From Rhyacophila brunnea (Eukaryota > Arthropoda > Insecta > Trichoptera > Rhyacophilidae), in the NCBI GenBank assembly GCA_022495005.1, contig JAGYXB010001753.1:1240001-1304000 (forward strand): a stretch of 64,000 nt of DNA, read 5' to 3'. The notes beneath the pieces were generated by a model. It searched no databases, was not told the origin of the DNA, and saw only the letters and a list, made by a program, of their open reading frames with translations. The position numbers and the translations under genes were made by a program. This document shows, piece after piece, positions 1-9,492 of this stretch. How positions within the stretch are numbered: position 1 is the first letter of the stretch; each line of letters opens with the position of its first letter.

Positions 1-877
1 AGTCAGGTATCCATAAAATTGAATCATGACAATGACTGACAAACTCAATGTGAATAATGGCCTTGCATCTCCTTGTAATGTTTGGGTAAGTCAGGTTCGT
101 ATGTTGTTGATTTAATTTTAAGCACGATTCCAGGTTCTCATCAATAAATCGATTTCTCAATTTGCTCTTGATTTCCTCTCTTGGCAATCTTTTTACTAAC
201 CACAAAACTTGCAATATTAACATTGTTGAAAGATTTTATTCAGTACCTAATTAAATACAGAACTTTATTTTCTCTTCTCCCCAGCTGCTTTCTTCTTGCA
301 TCATCGACAGAATATTTAACGCAAAATTACGAGTTTTTGGTTGTAGTATCTCAAATTTGAATGCGCTAATTTTTCCCGTCACATAAATAAAGGTCGGTAA
401 GCCATTTAAGTTTTGAATAAACGCGAAGTCTCAGTCTATTCAACATTACATTTACGGTTATCCTCTTCCATTTTCTTTGCTCCTTCTTTGTAGCCATGTC
501 AAATATGGCAGAGAGCATCTGCGGCAGAGCCGCACTCAAGGGGCCAAAGAAGCCGCAGTTTGCCGACCACTGCCCTAGCCTGAAGGCCCGTTTCAGGATG
601 TGGGGGCCATGGTGTAGGTACACCGAGTGCAATAGACAAAAGACCGATAAACAAGATATTAGGCTGTATTGTATTGAGTAGGTTGTGTATAATTTAAAAG
701 CAATAATACTTTTTTTGTCCATTTTCTATTAATATGTTGAAACCTCAATATAAAAAACCCAAAAATCTGCGATAAACATTCGGCGAAAAGAATGACTACA
801 CCCACTACGGTGGTGGTGTAAATCAAAAGAACACTTTTTTCGATGGAATTCGGCATACATATTGTAGCTCTCTTGAC
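1..877. other. Gene-free stretch with repeat fragment
   Basis: AT-rich sequence with no recognisable coding. A GC-richer patch at about 499-612 ends in a GGGGGCCATGG end shared with the CATGGCCCCC inverted-repeat family found at 12.5, 27.6, 29.9 and 33.2 kb. The small open frames here lie in that repeat and show no protein family signature. Confidence 0.6.
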
Positions 878-1551
878 CAGTGTTCCCCAAACTTTCGACA
901 TCTGTGTACCCCTTCTATAATTTTCGTAACACTGAGTACTCCTCGTCAAAGAAAAATGCATATAGGTACTTTAATAACAATCAAAATATATTCCTTTTGT
1001 AGTACATTAACAAAATAATAATAAACGAAAAATAAAATTCATTCATAATAAAATATAAATAAAAGTTATATTATAAAAAATAACATTCATTATAAAAATG
1101 AGAAGAATGAAATTATTTATGTTGAAACGACAGATCATCATAATTTGGTTCCCTGGTTATTAATTTTAATCTGAGATGCTGTTCCACACCCAAAGGTTGT
1201 TCCTTTCTTCGACTTAATGTCTACAAATGTTGAAAAATCAACTTCACATAGATATTATGAAGTTGATAAAGGCAATGTATTTCAGGAATTTCTCTGTTAA
1301 AACTGGATACACATGTTGCATTTGCAACCTAAATGATGTTTAAGTACACTCCTTATATTTATTTTGCAAGAATCCGTCTGAAGCAATAATTCCAACAATT
1401 GCTCTTCTTCCGCATGCGATAAACCTTCTAGCATGGATGTTGTATTAATGCTTGTTGCACCAGGCGTATCCATAACCCGGTGCAGCGCGTACCCCCACCA
1501 AACTCTTTCCGTACCCCAGGGGGTATGCGTACCACACTTTGGGAAACACTG
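878..1551 (-). mobile_element. hAT-type relic with 8-bp TSD
   Basis: The left end CAGTGTTCCCCAAACTTTCG and the right end, ...AAAGTTTGGG-like then AAACACTG, are imperfect inverted repeats of the hAT CAG...CTG type. The flanks are CTCTTGAC (870-877) and CTCTAGAC (1552-1559), a 7 of 8 match to an 8-bp TSD, as expected for hAT. A minus-strand scrap near 1190-1290 reads like the C-terminal region of a hAT transposase (residues such as DIKSKKGTTFGCG), but it is too short and broken to be sure. Inactive. Confidence 0.72.
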
Positions 1552-2084
1552 CTCTAGACCAAGCGGGTAGCACAGCCAATATTATTTAAGTAATGTTTAA
1601 GCATACTAGGTACACATGTCCAGCATGGTCGTGGTTCACTTCCAATCCGCCAGTCGCTGATGACACGCTCAACGGTTACCGCCACTATGCCTCAAATTTA
1701 ATAAAAACTAGGAGAAACTGTACAAATGTATCGCCGTGTATTGTGAAATTATGTAAAAATATTTATATGGAGAAGAAAAAGAGCCTATGAGACTAATTTC
1801 CATTCTCCTCCTTCGGCCCCCCCCAATAATAAATCCTGGGTGCGCCACTGCCCACATGTACGTACAAGACGTATTCTTGACACGTGTTTAAGTTTATCCC
1901 GAATTATTCCTTACTCGAGATCGGTTACCTGCTACTCCTTACCCGTTAGGTATTTCAGTTCCCATTATTTCTGAGTTTCCTGCTACTTACTACCAATGTT
2001 ATCAAAATTTTTATATTTTATAATGTTTACAGGTATCCAATAAATAGGTGAAACTTTAAACATATAATTAGTTGAACATACATA
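1552..2084. other. Gene-free stretch with repeat tail
   Basis: No gene seen. About 1850-1985 matches the 3' third of a roughly 310-bp dispersed repeat with fuller copies at 30.8, 43.5 and 56.7 kb (shared words GTATTCTTGACACGTGT and GGTATTTCAGTTCCCATT). Confidence 0.55.
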
Positions 2085-2292
2085 ATTTTGAAAAACACTT
2101 CTGAGAAAATATATTATATTTATAACCGATAGAAAAAATCTTTTTGAAAAAAGTAAGAAATCCGGCAGGAAACGAACCTGCATCTCTTGGGTTTACGCCC
2201 CGTGCGCATTATCCCATGTGCTACAAGGTGACATACTAATTACTACAAATTTTAACTATTTGCCCTTAATACCTGCTCATCAGCGCTCTTCC
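2085..2292 (-). repeat. tRNA-derived SINE, family A
   Basis: On the minus strand a tRNA-like head carries a B-box-like motif (GGTTCGTTTCCTGCC) and is followed by a spacer containing TTTTTTCAAAAAGATTTTTT. The same layout occurs at 5.9, 32.1-32.4 and 39.5 kb. It is preceded by the head-proximal words GAGCAGGTATTAA and AGCGCTGATGAG shared with the 5.9- and 32-kb copies. Not a working tRNA gene: the acceptor stem does not close. Confidence 0.7.
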
Positions 2293-2796
2293 AAATCAAG
2301 CTACTACTGGCAATCGGTTTTTGTTTATTCAATCAAAGTAGGTGCCTACTACTATAATTACTAACCGACGTCACGGATCTCTAATGTTTTATGTTGTAAC
2401 TTACTCGAACTTGCTAATATTTTTTAGTCAAAAACATAATTAATTATGTTTTTAGTCTAAAGGCTTGGTGGAAATACAATTTATGAATAATTGTTTTCTT
2501 AAATAACTATTAATAATAGTTTGATGGACTGGTCTATTTTTCTTTAGGAAATATAAAAACCTACTCTACCTATCACAATTTATTATTTTAAATTATACAT
2601 GTATTTTACTTCTAAATGTCTCTCATAGAAAATGTTTTTATTTTTCTTTTTTAAGCTAGGAAGTGTCAACTCTTATAGAGTCTTATTTAGCTTTACATTT
2701 TTACATTTACATAGTTAATACATATTAATACAATTAATTACTCATGCAGTTATTAAAATTCAAATTTACAAGAGGTATAAAAAAATACAATTAACA
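2293..2796. other. Gene-free AT-rich stretch
   Basis: No coding seen. Positions 2352-2422 form one arm of an imperfect inverted repeat with 4010-4072 (shared word TAATTACTAACCGACGTCAC), so 2352-4072 is bracketed by inverted arms. The LINE fragment lies between them. Confidence 0.55.
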
Positions 2797-3350
2797 CTAA
2801 AGTTGTAGGCCACACTCCCTCAGAAACACCTGGACACACTGGAACGTCTTGATATTCGGCCGAGCCAAAAGTATCGAAAGATCCTGTGGCAGTTGGAACT
2901 TTTGTTTGCTTAGTTCTTCAAGAAGCCTCTGTCTCTGGGCATCATAAAGAGGACATTGCCAAACGACGTGGTTGATATCTTCAATCTCGCTTCCGCACTG
3001 GCACCTAGGTCGTTTATTATACCCAAGCGAGCCAGGGATGCGGCAAGATTATAATGGCCCGCTCTACAGCAATTGATTGTGACAACTGTTTCCCTATTTA
3101 GCATTTTATTGATATACCATGGTTTGGTTTCAGAACTGTAATATGTTTGAAAGTACTTTTTCCCTTTTCTTAGTCCTTGATTTATATTTGTATTATCTGT
3201 TTCAGTTTTAGCTATTCTCTTGAACGTTTCAAAAAAGTATAAGCATAAGGTATGGGGAGTTTTTATGCTCCTCGCTATGCTACTTCCTCGTTCCCCAGAA
3301 TTATATGTGAAGGAATCCAGTAGAATGTAATTGTGCTGTTATTTGAAGTT
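2797..3350 (-). pseudogene. Non-LTR retrotransposon ORF2 C-terminus (RNase H end)
   Basis: On the minus strand this is the 3' end of a LINE polyprotein: an RNase-H-type segment (FYWIPSH...GNEEVA), then RAGHYNLAASLAR, a Cys/His knuckle (CQCGSEIEDINHVVWQC) and a C-terminal stretch ending RECGLQL and TAG at 2797-2799. Reading it needs at least two frame changes, one after the GNEEV region (about 3290) and one near 3020 between LGIIND and RCQCG, so it is dead. The RNase H plus knuckle layout fits I-clade or related elements. 5'-truncated; no endonuclease or reverse transcriptase is visible. Confidence 0.82.
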
Positions 3351-4077
3351 GTTTGTATAAATTTGTTTTTTTAATCTCAAATACCTATATATAAATGGGT
3401 TTTTACGCCACATTTTGGAAAAATAGACATTGGAGAGCACTGAGTAAAGTCAGTAAAAATGATTATATTTTTGTTAACGTGTTTGGGCGCTATGGAAATA
3501 GTCACTTTTGCATTAGAACCTCACAATTATGTTAATTTTTTTCAATTTACACAATATTTATTTACCCATAATAATATGATGTTTTTAGAGATAATGCATA
3601 CCACTAGTGACTAAAGACATCTAACAGCGAAGCAATAAACAAAGATAACCAGTAAAAGTGATAAGGGAATATCTGATTTTAGTGATAAAAGTTTGTAGTG
3701 TGTCGCACAGATGGCCATCTACGGATATAAAATAAAATCGATTTATTTTCTATAAATTCTATCGGCTATTTTCTATTATAATATTCATAAGTGCATCGCT
3801 ATTTATAAATTTAATAGATAAATACAATTCCAAATATATATTATTATAACATTCATAACTAATTGAAAACACCTCGGATATACCTATACGCGCTAAAAAA
3901 ATCATATTTCAAAAAAAAAAAATACGATGCTCAACTGGATCGTATTTTTTTCAAATATGATTTGATTAATTATTATTCATTCAATAAAAGAAATAGTTAA
4001 TTAAAATTATTAGCAAGTTCAAGTAAGTTGCAATAGAAAATATTGGAGGGATCCGTGACGTCGGTTAGTAATTAAAG
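3351..4077. other. Gene-free stretch with hairpin and SINE tail
   Basis: No coding. Positions 3899-3962 form a hairpin: AATCATATTT plus an A-run and TACGAT, paired with ATCGTATTTTTTTCAAATATGATT-type sequence across an 11-base loop. Positions 3972-4003 match the family A SINE tail (TTCAATAAAAGAAATAGTTA). Positions 4010-4072 are the second arm of the inverted repeat with 2352-2422. Confidence 0.6.
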
Positions 4078-4624
4078 CAGCGGTCTCCAAACTCAATAAG
4101 GATGTGAGCTACTTTCAGAAATTGAAATTGTCTGGTGAGCTACTTATACCTACAGGTATTCCTTCTTTATATTTTTTTATCATCGTCCTTTATCATACAT
4201 ACATACTATTATCATATTACTTGAAATAAAATAGGACATCGGACTTCCAATAAAACATAAAATGCATACTTACTTTAGTTGTTTATTTATAAACAAACTT
4301 ATTATTGAAAAATATCTTGAAATAGGTAAGTGTGAGTAAAAGTAAAAATACACAGTGAAAAGAACGGCATTCGCTTTCCTCCACATTTTTTTCAATTCTC
4401 GGTAAGTACTTTGTCATGTATCATTCATGTATTAAACAAATTAGATAGTAGCGCTACGGTGGTATTTTTTGCAACTAAACTAAATGTATCAAAATGCTCA
4501 TGCATTGGTCAAAATGTACATATATTATCTATGGTCAAAATAGATGATCGCGCTCCGGTGGTGTTTTCTGCAACTAATCAAACTAAACAAATGTGTCAAA
4601 TGTCGTCCCAGCGTTGCCATGTCT

Positions 4625-4748
4625 ACTGAAATTTCAGTAGATCTACTGATATTTCAGTAGATCTACTGATATTTTTGGCAATATACTGAATCTACTGATA
4701 TTTTCTGAAATCTACTGATATTTTCTGAAATCTACTGATATTTCTCCA
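4625..4748. repeat. Short tandem array, TCTACTGATATTT units
   Basis: Five to six tandem copies of a 15-23-bp unit built on ATCTACTGATATTT with a CTGAAA or CAGTAG spacer. The unit reappears at 5051-5110 on the far side of the central minisatellite, so the two arrays bracket it. Confidence 0.8.
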
Positions 4749-4779
4749 TTTCACAAAATTCCTACCAGCCGCGAAAAAA

Positions 4780-5050
4780 ATTAGCCATCTTTGAAAACTT
4801 GGGAACTTCGAAATTTTTCTCCTAAAAAAACGAGCCGACCATAAAAAAAACAAGCCGACGATGAAAATCTGGGAACCTGCGGCCCGCGACGAAATATTTT
4901 TCCGAAAAAAAACAAGCCGACGATGAAAATCTGGGAACCTGCGGCCCGCGGCAAAATATTTCTCCTAAAAAAAAACAAGCCGACTATGAAAATCAGGGAA
5001 CCTGCGGCCCGCGGCAAAATATTTCTCCTAAAAAAAACAAGCCGACTATG
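4780..5050. repeat. Minisatellite, about 67-bp unit, 3.5 copies
   Basis: The unit runs AAACAAGCCGAC, ATGAAAATCTGGGAACC, TGCGGCCCGCGGC, then AAAATATTTCTCC. About three and a half copies are present, with the last two nearly identical. The CpG-rich GCGGCCCGCGG core stands out against the AT-rich surroundings. A minus-strand open frame through it is only a by-product of the repeat. Confidence 0.85.
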
Positions 5051-5569
5051 AACAGAAATCTACTGATATTTTGTCGAATCTACTGAATTTTTTTTACACA
5101 TTCTACTGAAATTAAAAATTTTGACTTGGCAACACTGTGTCGTCCTACAATGACGTTCATATCCATTTACTATGCGCAAAAAAATCTATAACTATAATAA
5201 TATGATAACGGAAGAATTTTATTGAAAAGTATTTTCGCGATTTGATTCGTGCTTGGGTATCAAACGTGCAATGGTCGATTGAATGTTTGTGATAGTTTGT
5301 TGACACTTGATAGCTAACCTCAAAATGGACATTCAGTTGAATAATTTAATTCAGAATTACAAAACCTAACCTAATAATAATAATATTATATTATGTCCAA
5401 TTATAACTAATAAAACCATCCGTATTAAATTTACTTTTTCTTCTGTCATGTTGACAGTTCAAGAATTCCATACCCTGGCGAATTCATGTACTCAGCAGAA
5501 AATTTACCTAATTCATGAATAAGGCAACAGGCTTGACTATTACATGAATTAGCCAACATTTTGCCCATT

Positions 5570-5800
5570 TCATGTAATAGTTAATTTCGCACATTCGGTG
5601 TAACATACATTTGGAAGCCTGTTTCTATATTTAATTTTAACCACCTTCATAGTGGAAAACGCTGATTCACATAAGTAGGTAGAACAAAACAATGCCTTCA
5701 TTTTGAGCGCAATTCGAACTGCAATTGGATAATTTTCTGTTGGGACGAAAGGCCATACAGATTCTATATTTGATGCAACACTCTTTTATAATTTATAAAT
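5570..5800 (-). pseudogene. hAT transposase C-terminal fragment (ZBED5/SCAND3-like)
   Basis: The minus strand reads through about 70 codons with the hAT dimerisation-domain signature: STYLCESAFSTMKVVKIKYR followed by NRL. Upstream is a WPFVPTENYPIAV-like stretch. This matches the C-terminal part of ZBED5/GTF2IRD2-type hAT transposases. It has no start, no zinc finger and no catalytic core, so it is a remnant inside the 4078-5864 element. Confidence 0.8.
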
Positions 5801-5937
5801 ATGATAAAATATCCTACGCGAGCTACCGAAAATGCCGCCGCGAGCGACCGTTTGGCGATCACTCAATTAAAATATGTACTTTAATTTAGAATACAAAAAT
5901 CGATCGCCTACCGTAACTCAATTTAGAGCACTAGTGA

Positions 5938-6183
5938 GCAGGTATTAAAAGAAGCCAATAGTTGAAATTAAGCATGGCAGTCGTAGTATAGTGGTAATGC
6001 ACAGGGCGCGATACCCAAGAGACGCAGGTTCGACCTGCCGGGTGCCTACTTTTTTCGAAAAAGATTTTTTCGATTGGCTATATTTTCTCATGAGTGTTTT
6101 CAGAATTATGTATGTTCAATAATTAGAATGGTACATTCTTAAATTTTGTGAATTATTCGTTGAATAAAAGAAATAGTTAATTA
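5938..6183 (+). repeat. tRNA-derived SINE, family A
   Basis: The tRNA-like head has an A-box-like TATAGTGGTAATGC and B box GGTTCGACCTGCC. It is followed by the TTTTTTCGAAAAAGATTTTTT-type spacer and the family tail ATTATTCGTTGAATAAAAGA. This is the most complete family A copy in the forward direction. The acceptor stem is not closed, so it is not a tRNA gene. Confidence 0.78.
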
Positions 6184-6291
6184 TACGTAATTATACATAA
6201 TTATTTTTGCATATGTACCATTACGTCTAAACGAAATTACTATCTCAATAATTAACTCTAAATGGTTTCATTTAATTTTGTTTTTTTGTTT

Positions 6292-6532
6292 TTCCGACCA
6301 TGGCCGATCCTAATAGGATAATATGGGCCTCCACAGAGTAGAGGTTTGTATTAACAGATTTTGTTTTTTACGAGAAATGGATGTCAGCCACTTGCTCAAC
6401 CTATCAGGTCCATACCCTGACTCACACACAAACTGAAAAACAATACGTGTACTAGCCAGACCCAGGATTCGAACCTGGGACCCACGGCGTTATAGTCCAA
6501 CGCCTAAGCCGCGCGGCCACCGTGGGTGGGGT
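6292..6532 (-). repeat. tRNA-derived SINE, family B
   Basis: On the minus strand the tRNA-like head has A box TGGCCGCGCGGCTTAGGCG and B box GGTTCGAATCCTGGGTC. The body contains TAGGTTGAGCAAGTGGCTGA and the 3' end reads CCATATTATCC...GGATCGGCCATGG. Other copies: 13.2-13.6 kb (interrupted), 40.0 kb and 57.9-58.3 kb (tandem head). Confidence 0.82.
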
Positions 6533-7241
6533 TTAATTCTAGTTACCTATTAACTTGTTTAAATAATAATCCTTTCTACAAAAAATATAATTTGCCAACA
6601 TCTGTCTATAGGTATGTAGTATAAATCGATTGTTGACTCGGTCAAACAGACGGCACCTAGCAACACTATCTAACAAAGGGTTTAACTTTACTAATCTGAT
6701 ACATTTCAAGCATACAACACATACAAACGATTACACTCGTATTGTAAAAAACACACGCACACAATTTCAAAACCTGCGACCATAATGTATAAAAGCTATT
6801 CATTTTTTGCGCTGTACCTACTCGTGCAAAATGGTCCCTTCGACAAAACGGTGAACTACCGAGGCAGTACAATTTTCTAGCCCGAGTTCGAACGCGGTTG
6901 GGCGTTACTTTTCTACCTGGTGTCTTTTTGTCGTGAAATACGTATCAATTATAAAAAAGGCTAAATATTAAAAAAAATATTTAGTAAAATACTGAAGATT
7001 ACAAAATTCAAATTCAAGTCCTGTAAATATGTCTGTCCTAGGACTTTCTTTCAGTTACCTACAACAGCCTACCAACCTTCAACAGGTACCCTTCGCCACT
7101 ACGAAGGAGACATATTATTGGCTAAGTAAATTTTCATAATGCTAATGAATTAGTAAATTATGACGCTTATTATTTAGTCCACAAAGAAGGATAATATGTT
7201 AGAAATTGCCTTAAAAAAACAACAAAGTGTAGGAAATATAT
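6533..7241. other. Gene-free stretch downstream of IAP
   Basis: No coding recognised. Near 6876-6905 a GAGTTCGAACGCGG word looks like an eroded tRNA B box, perhaps another SINE remnant. Words at 7050-7105 (ACAGCCTACC, CTTCGCCACTAC) are shared with the ends of the 19.0-19.8-kb element. Confidence 0.5.
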
Positions 7242-7251
7242 TTTATTTATT
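7242..7251 (-). terminator. Probable IAP polyadenylation signals
   Basis: Two overlapping AATAAA hexamers on the minus strand lie about 45-50 bases after the IAP stop codon, a typical position for a short 3' UTR. Confidence 0.6.
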
Positions 7252-7293
7252 GTATTTAGTTGTATATTTGTATTAAGATTATTGATCAGTGTG

Positions 7294-8190
7294 TTAAACA
7301 TATAATAATCGGACGATGGCGACAAGATGCTCTTTACAAATTGCACACTTTTTGGCGGTAGCCGCGCATTTGTAGCAAAACACCACATGACCGCATGGCA
7401 TGGCGCATACAGTTCTCTCAGCAACCTTACACAGCGCACACTTCAAATCGACATCCATGGATACTGTTTCTGACATATCGACCGACCCTTCGCCTCCTGC
7501 GCCATCTCTCACTCGCATATTGTCAATGTATTCCTCTCCCTTGACTATCATTAAGTATTGGCAATTCCTTCCGAACCTCTTGGCGTGTTCCTCCCATGGA
7601 TCCTGGGCGGCCCAGTTATGTAGTCCTCCTCCGCACTGGAAGCAGGTCACCTTGTCTGCGTGTCCTCTGAAGAAGAACCCCGCTTCGGCCATTTGCGCGG
7701 GTGTCTGGGTCGCACTCGGCGGCCAACTTTCGAAGGTCTGCAGCCTGGCCTGCTTTTCGACGAAAAATGGAAACATGGCCTTCTGGACAGGGTGGTAATT
7801 GTTGATCGGCGAATCCTTCGGCACGTTTCCGACGGGCTGCCACTTCAGTAAGGGACAGTTGCTAGATTCCTTCGTATGCTGTGTCGACGGATCTTCGATC
7901 TCCCACTTCGTACAAGTGTAGTAGCAGAAATAGCAAATTATGGTTTTGTCCAAGGCGAAGAACATGCCTTTCTTGGCAGTTTTGTTAACGTTAAAAGTAA
8001 ATGTTATCTTTGATTGTGTGAAAGTCTGAAGCCTTTGTGACTCAGAGCGAAGGTTTAGTCCACGAATGTTCTCTTCTTCCATCACATATGACCGTTTATC
8101 CATCGCATTATCTTGGATATCGTCTTCTCCAGTAGCTCCCGGGAATTGGTGCTCGCTGAACCCTCGACATGGTATGAAAAGACTCGTCAT
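7294..8190 (-). CDS. Inhibitor of apoptosis protein, two BIRs and RING
   Basis: A 298-residue IAP, expected to bind and ubiquitinate caspases or their activators in the cytosol. A first, degenerate BIR spans roughly residues 30-117: it keeps a CYFC...H...C zinc set but lacks the GG-L-W core and has DPS for DPW. A full BIR follows at about 137-216, with FFFRGHADKVTCFQCGGGL, DPWEEHAK and FGRNC. Its zinc spacing is C-x2-C-x15-H-x7-C instead of the usual x16 and x6. The C-terminal C3HC4 RING (about 250-298) reads CALC, then MPCGHVVFCYKC and CAIC. The ATG at 8188-8190 sits five bases after a 3' splice site (TTTTCAG ending at 8196), so an upstream exon, probably 5' UTR, exists; an N-terminal extension is not excluded. 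The second in-frame Met is near residue 30. The coding exon has no stop or frameshift. Confidence 0.9.
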   Translation of the reverse strand: MTSLFIPCRGFSEHQFPGATGEDDIQDNAMDKRSYVMEEENIRGLNLRSESQRLQTFTQSKITFTFNVNKTAKKGMFFALDKTIICYFCYYTCTKWEIEDPSTQHTKESSNCPLLKWQPVGNVPKDSPINNYHPVQKAMFPFFVEKQARLQTFESWPPSATQTPAQMAEAGFFFRGHADKVTCFQCGGGLHNWAAQDPWEEHAKRFGRNCQYLMIVKGEEYIDNMRVRDGAGGEGSVDMSETVSMDVDLKCALCKVAERTVCAMPCGHVVFCYKCAATAKKCAICKEHLVAIVRLLYV

Positions 8191-8454
8191 GGTAACTGAA
8201 AATTTAAAAAAATATGTTGGTACTTTAATTAATATTACGAGTAGTAACGATTATATTAATTTACTGGGGGCAAGTCAACAAAATTTGAACTGAGGCAAAA
8301 TTGAACATTTCAAATTTTGACGGCATTTTTTTTTTATTGGAATTATTAATATAATATTATGACATTTATGTAGCGAATATCCATTATATTCTGATTATTT
8401 TGCTTCGTCGGGGTTGCTCGATTTTTTGATAAAAATGATATTAAAACAAAGGTA

Positions 8455-8675
8455 CATAACTTGAAAACACATCTATATAATATACTTATATTATAATATA
8501 TATACCCATTAGAAAAAAATCACATTTGTCGACAGGATGGGACCGACGGGATTTGAACCTGTATATCTACTGGTATCGCGCCAAGATGCTTTAACTAATT
8601 AAGCTACGGGCCTCCTACTTAATTACGATAGTTTTAACTAGTATGTCCTACATTAAATGCTTATCAGATCGAAGT
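8455..8675 (-). repeat. tRNA-derived SINE, family A variant
   Basis: A minus-strand tRNA-like head (GCTTAATTAGTTAAAGC A-box region, B box GGTTCAAATCCCGTC). Its flank TTTTAACTAGTATGTCC is shared with the 58.5-58.8-kb copy, which ends in the family A tail. This tail is degraded into AT-rich sequence. Confidence 0.65.
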
Positions 8676-9492
8676 ATTCGTTGAATTGAAGAAATTCTTA
8701 TCAATATTAAAACATTTAGGTATAGTGCTGTATCTCTAAATAGAATTTAAAAATTATTTGGTCTATTTATCTCTCGAGTATATTATACCTAATCGATGAC
8801 AAAACTTACTACTCGTAGTTCAATCGTACCATATTTAACTTCCTAACCACTTTAGGAAACACTGGTACAAAAGGTGACAAACTTATATAAATCTAATCAT
8901 AAATATTCCATATTGAAGGTGTTATCATATTGATAACGGTTCAAATTAACACTTTTTCTATATCTATCGTATGCCATCAATATTATACGCGCCATCGATT
9001 ATTTTTAAATATGTACCAATAAATGGAATACGCAAAAATCTGAAACTGACAGTAGGTAGGTACTTTAAAAATTCATATATTTAATATGAAGACAAGACAA
9101 AAGTGACCTATTATTATATAATAGGCGAAAAAAAGTGCATTGACAATTTTTTGATGACCCTGACGTGAAATCTAGTGAAACCAGCTACCAATGAAAATAA
9201 ATAGATAGAGTTAATCAGTAGTAAAATAAATTGTCACGTAAATTCCTAAGCGGAGCATATGTATATCCACAGGGTGGATGTTAATAATGAGAAGTGAGTT
9301 AAATTATAATTTAAATAATAATATCTAGGTACATACTATTATTTTTTATAACAAAACTCATAGTAAGTTGTGATAACTACAAAATATGGACAAAAAATAC
9401 CTGATTGATGTTGATGTGTCGTAGAATCCGCAGCCGCGCCGATTCGAAATACTTTCGACAGGATAATGATAACTGATAAGATAGCAATAATA
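8676..9492. other. Gene-free stretch upstream of IAP
   Basis: AT-rich, without a protein signature. A GC-richer piece at about 9401-9475 on the minus strand ends CAATCAG followed by GTATTT. It could be a non-coding first exon of the IAP gene, which needs one because of the splice acceptor just before its ATG; unproven. Confidence 0.4.

Larger units (their letters stand above)
4609..5137. mobile_element. hAT MITE carrying minisatellite, perfect TSD
   Basis: The ends CAGCGTTGCCATG and CTTGGCAACACTG are inverted repeats. They are flanked by identical 8-bp copies of TGTCGTCC (4601-4608 and 5138-5145), which marks a hAT-type insertion. The body is almost entirely tandem repeat: TCTACTGATATTT units at both ends and a roughly 66-68-bp unit in the centre. 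No transposase. The perfect TSD suggests a fairly recent insertion into the older hAT relic. Confidence 0.85.
4078..5864. mobile_element. hAT relic with nested second hAT element
   Basis: The left end CAGCGGTCTCCAAACT and the right end GTTTGGCGATCACTC are inverted at 11 of 15 positions. The flanks AATTAAAG (4070-4077) and AATTAAAA (5865-5872) match 7 of 8, an 8-bp TSD. Inside, the minus strand at about 5570-5800 encodes a hAT transposase C-terminal piece. A younger 529-bp element (4609-5137) has inserted into it. Without that insert and its TSD copy the element is about 1.25 kb, so it is a deletion derivative. Confidence 0.78.

Noticed and set aside
4781..5017. 78-codon minus-strand open frame with repeated PRAAGS and FIVGLFFF
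   Set aside because: It only reads through the 67-bp minisatellite inside a MITE; the repetition explains the frame.
4625..5110. CRISPR-like repeat array
   Set aside because: Eukaryotic context, head-to-tail units without unique spacers, and contained in a transposon with TIRs and TSD.
5983..6050. tRNA-like sequences here and at 2.2, 6.5, 8.6, 29.7, 32.1, 40.0, 58.1 and 58.7 kb as real tRNA genes
   Set aside because: A and B boxes are present, but acceptor stems do not pair and anticodon loops are abnormal. Each is followed by a shared SINE body and tail.
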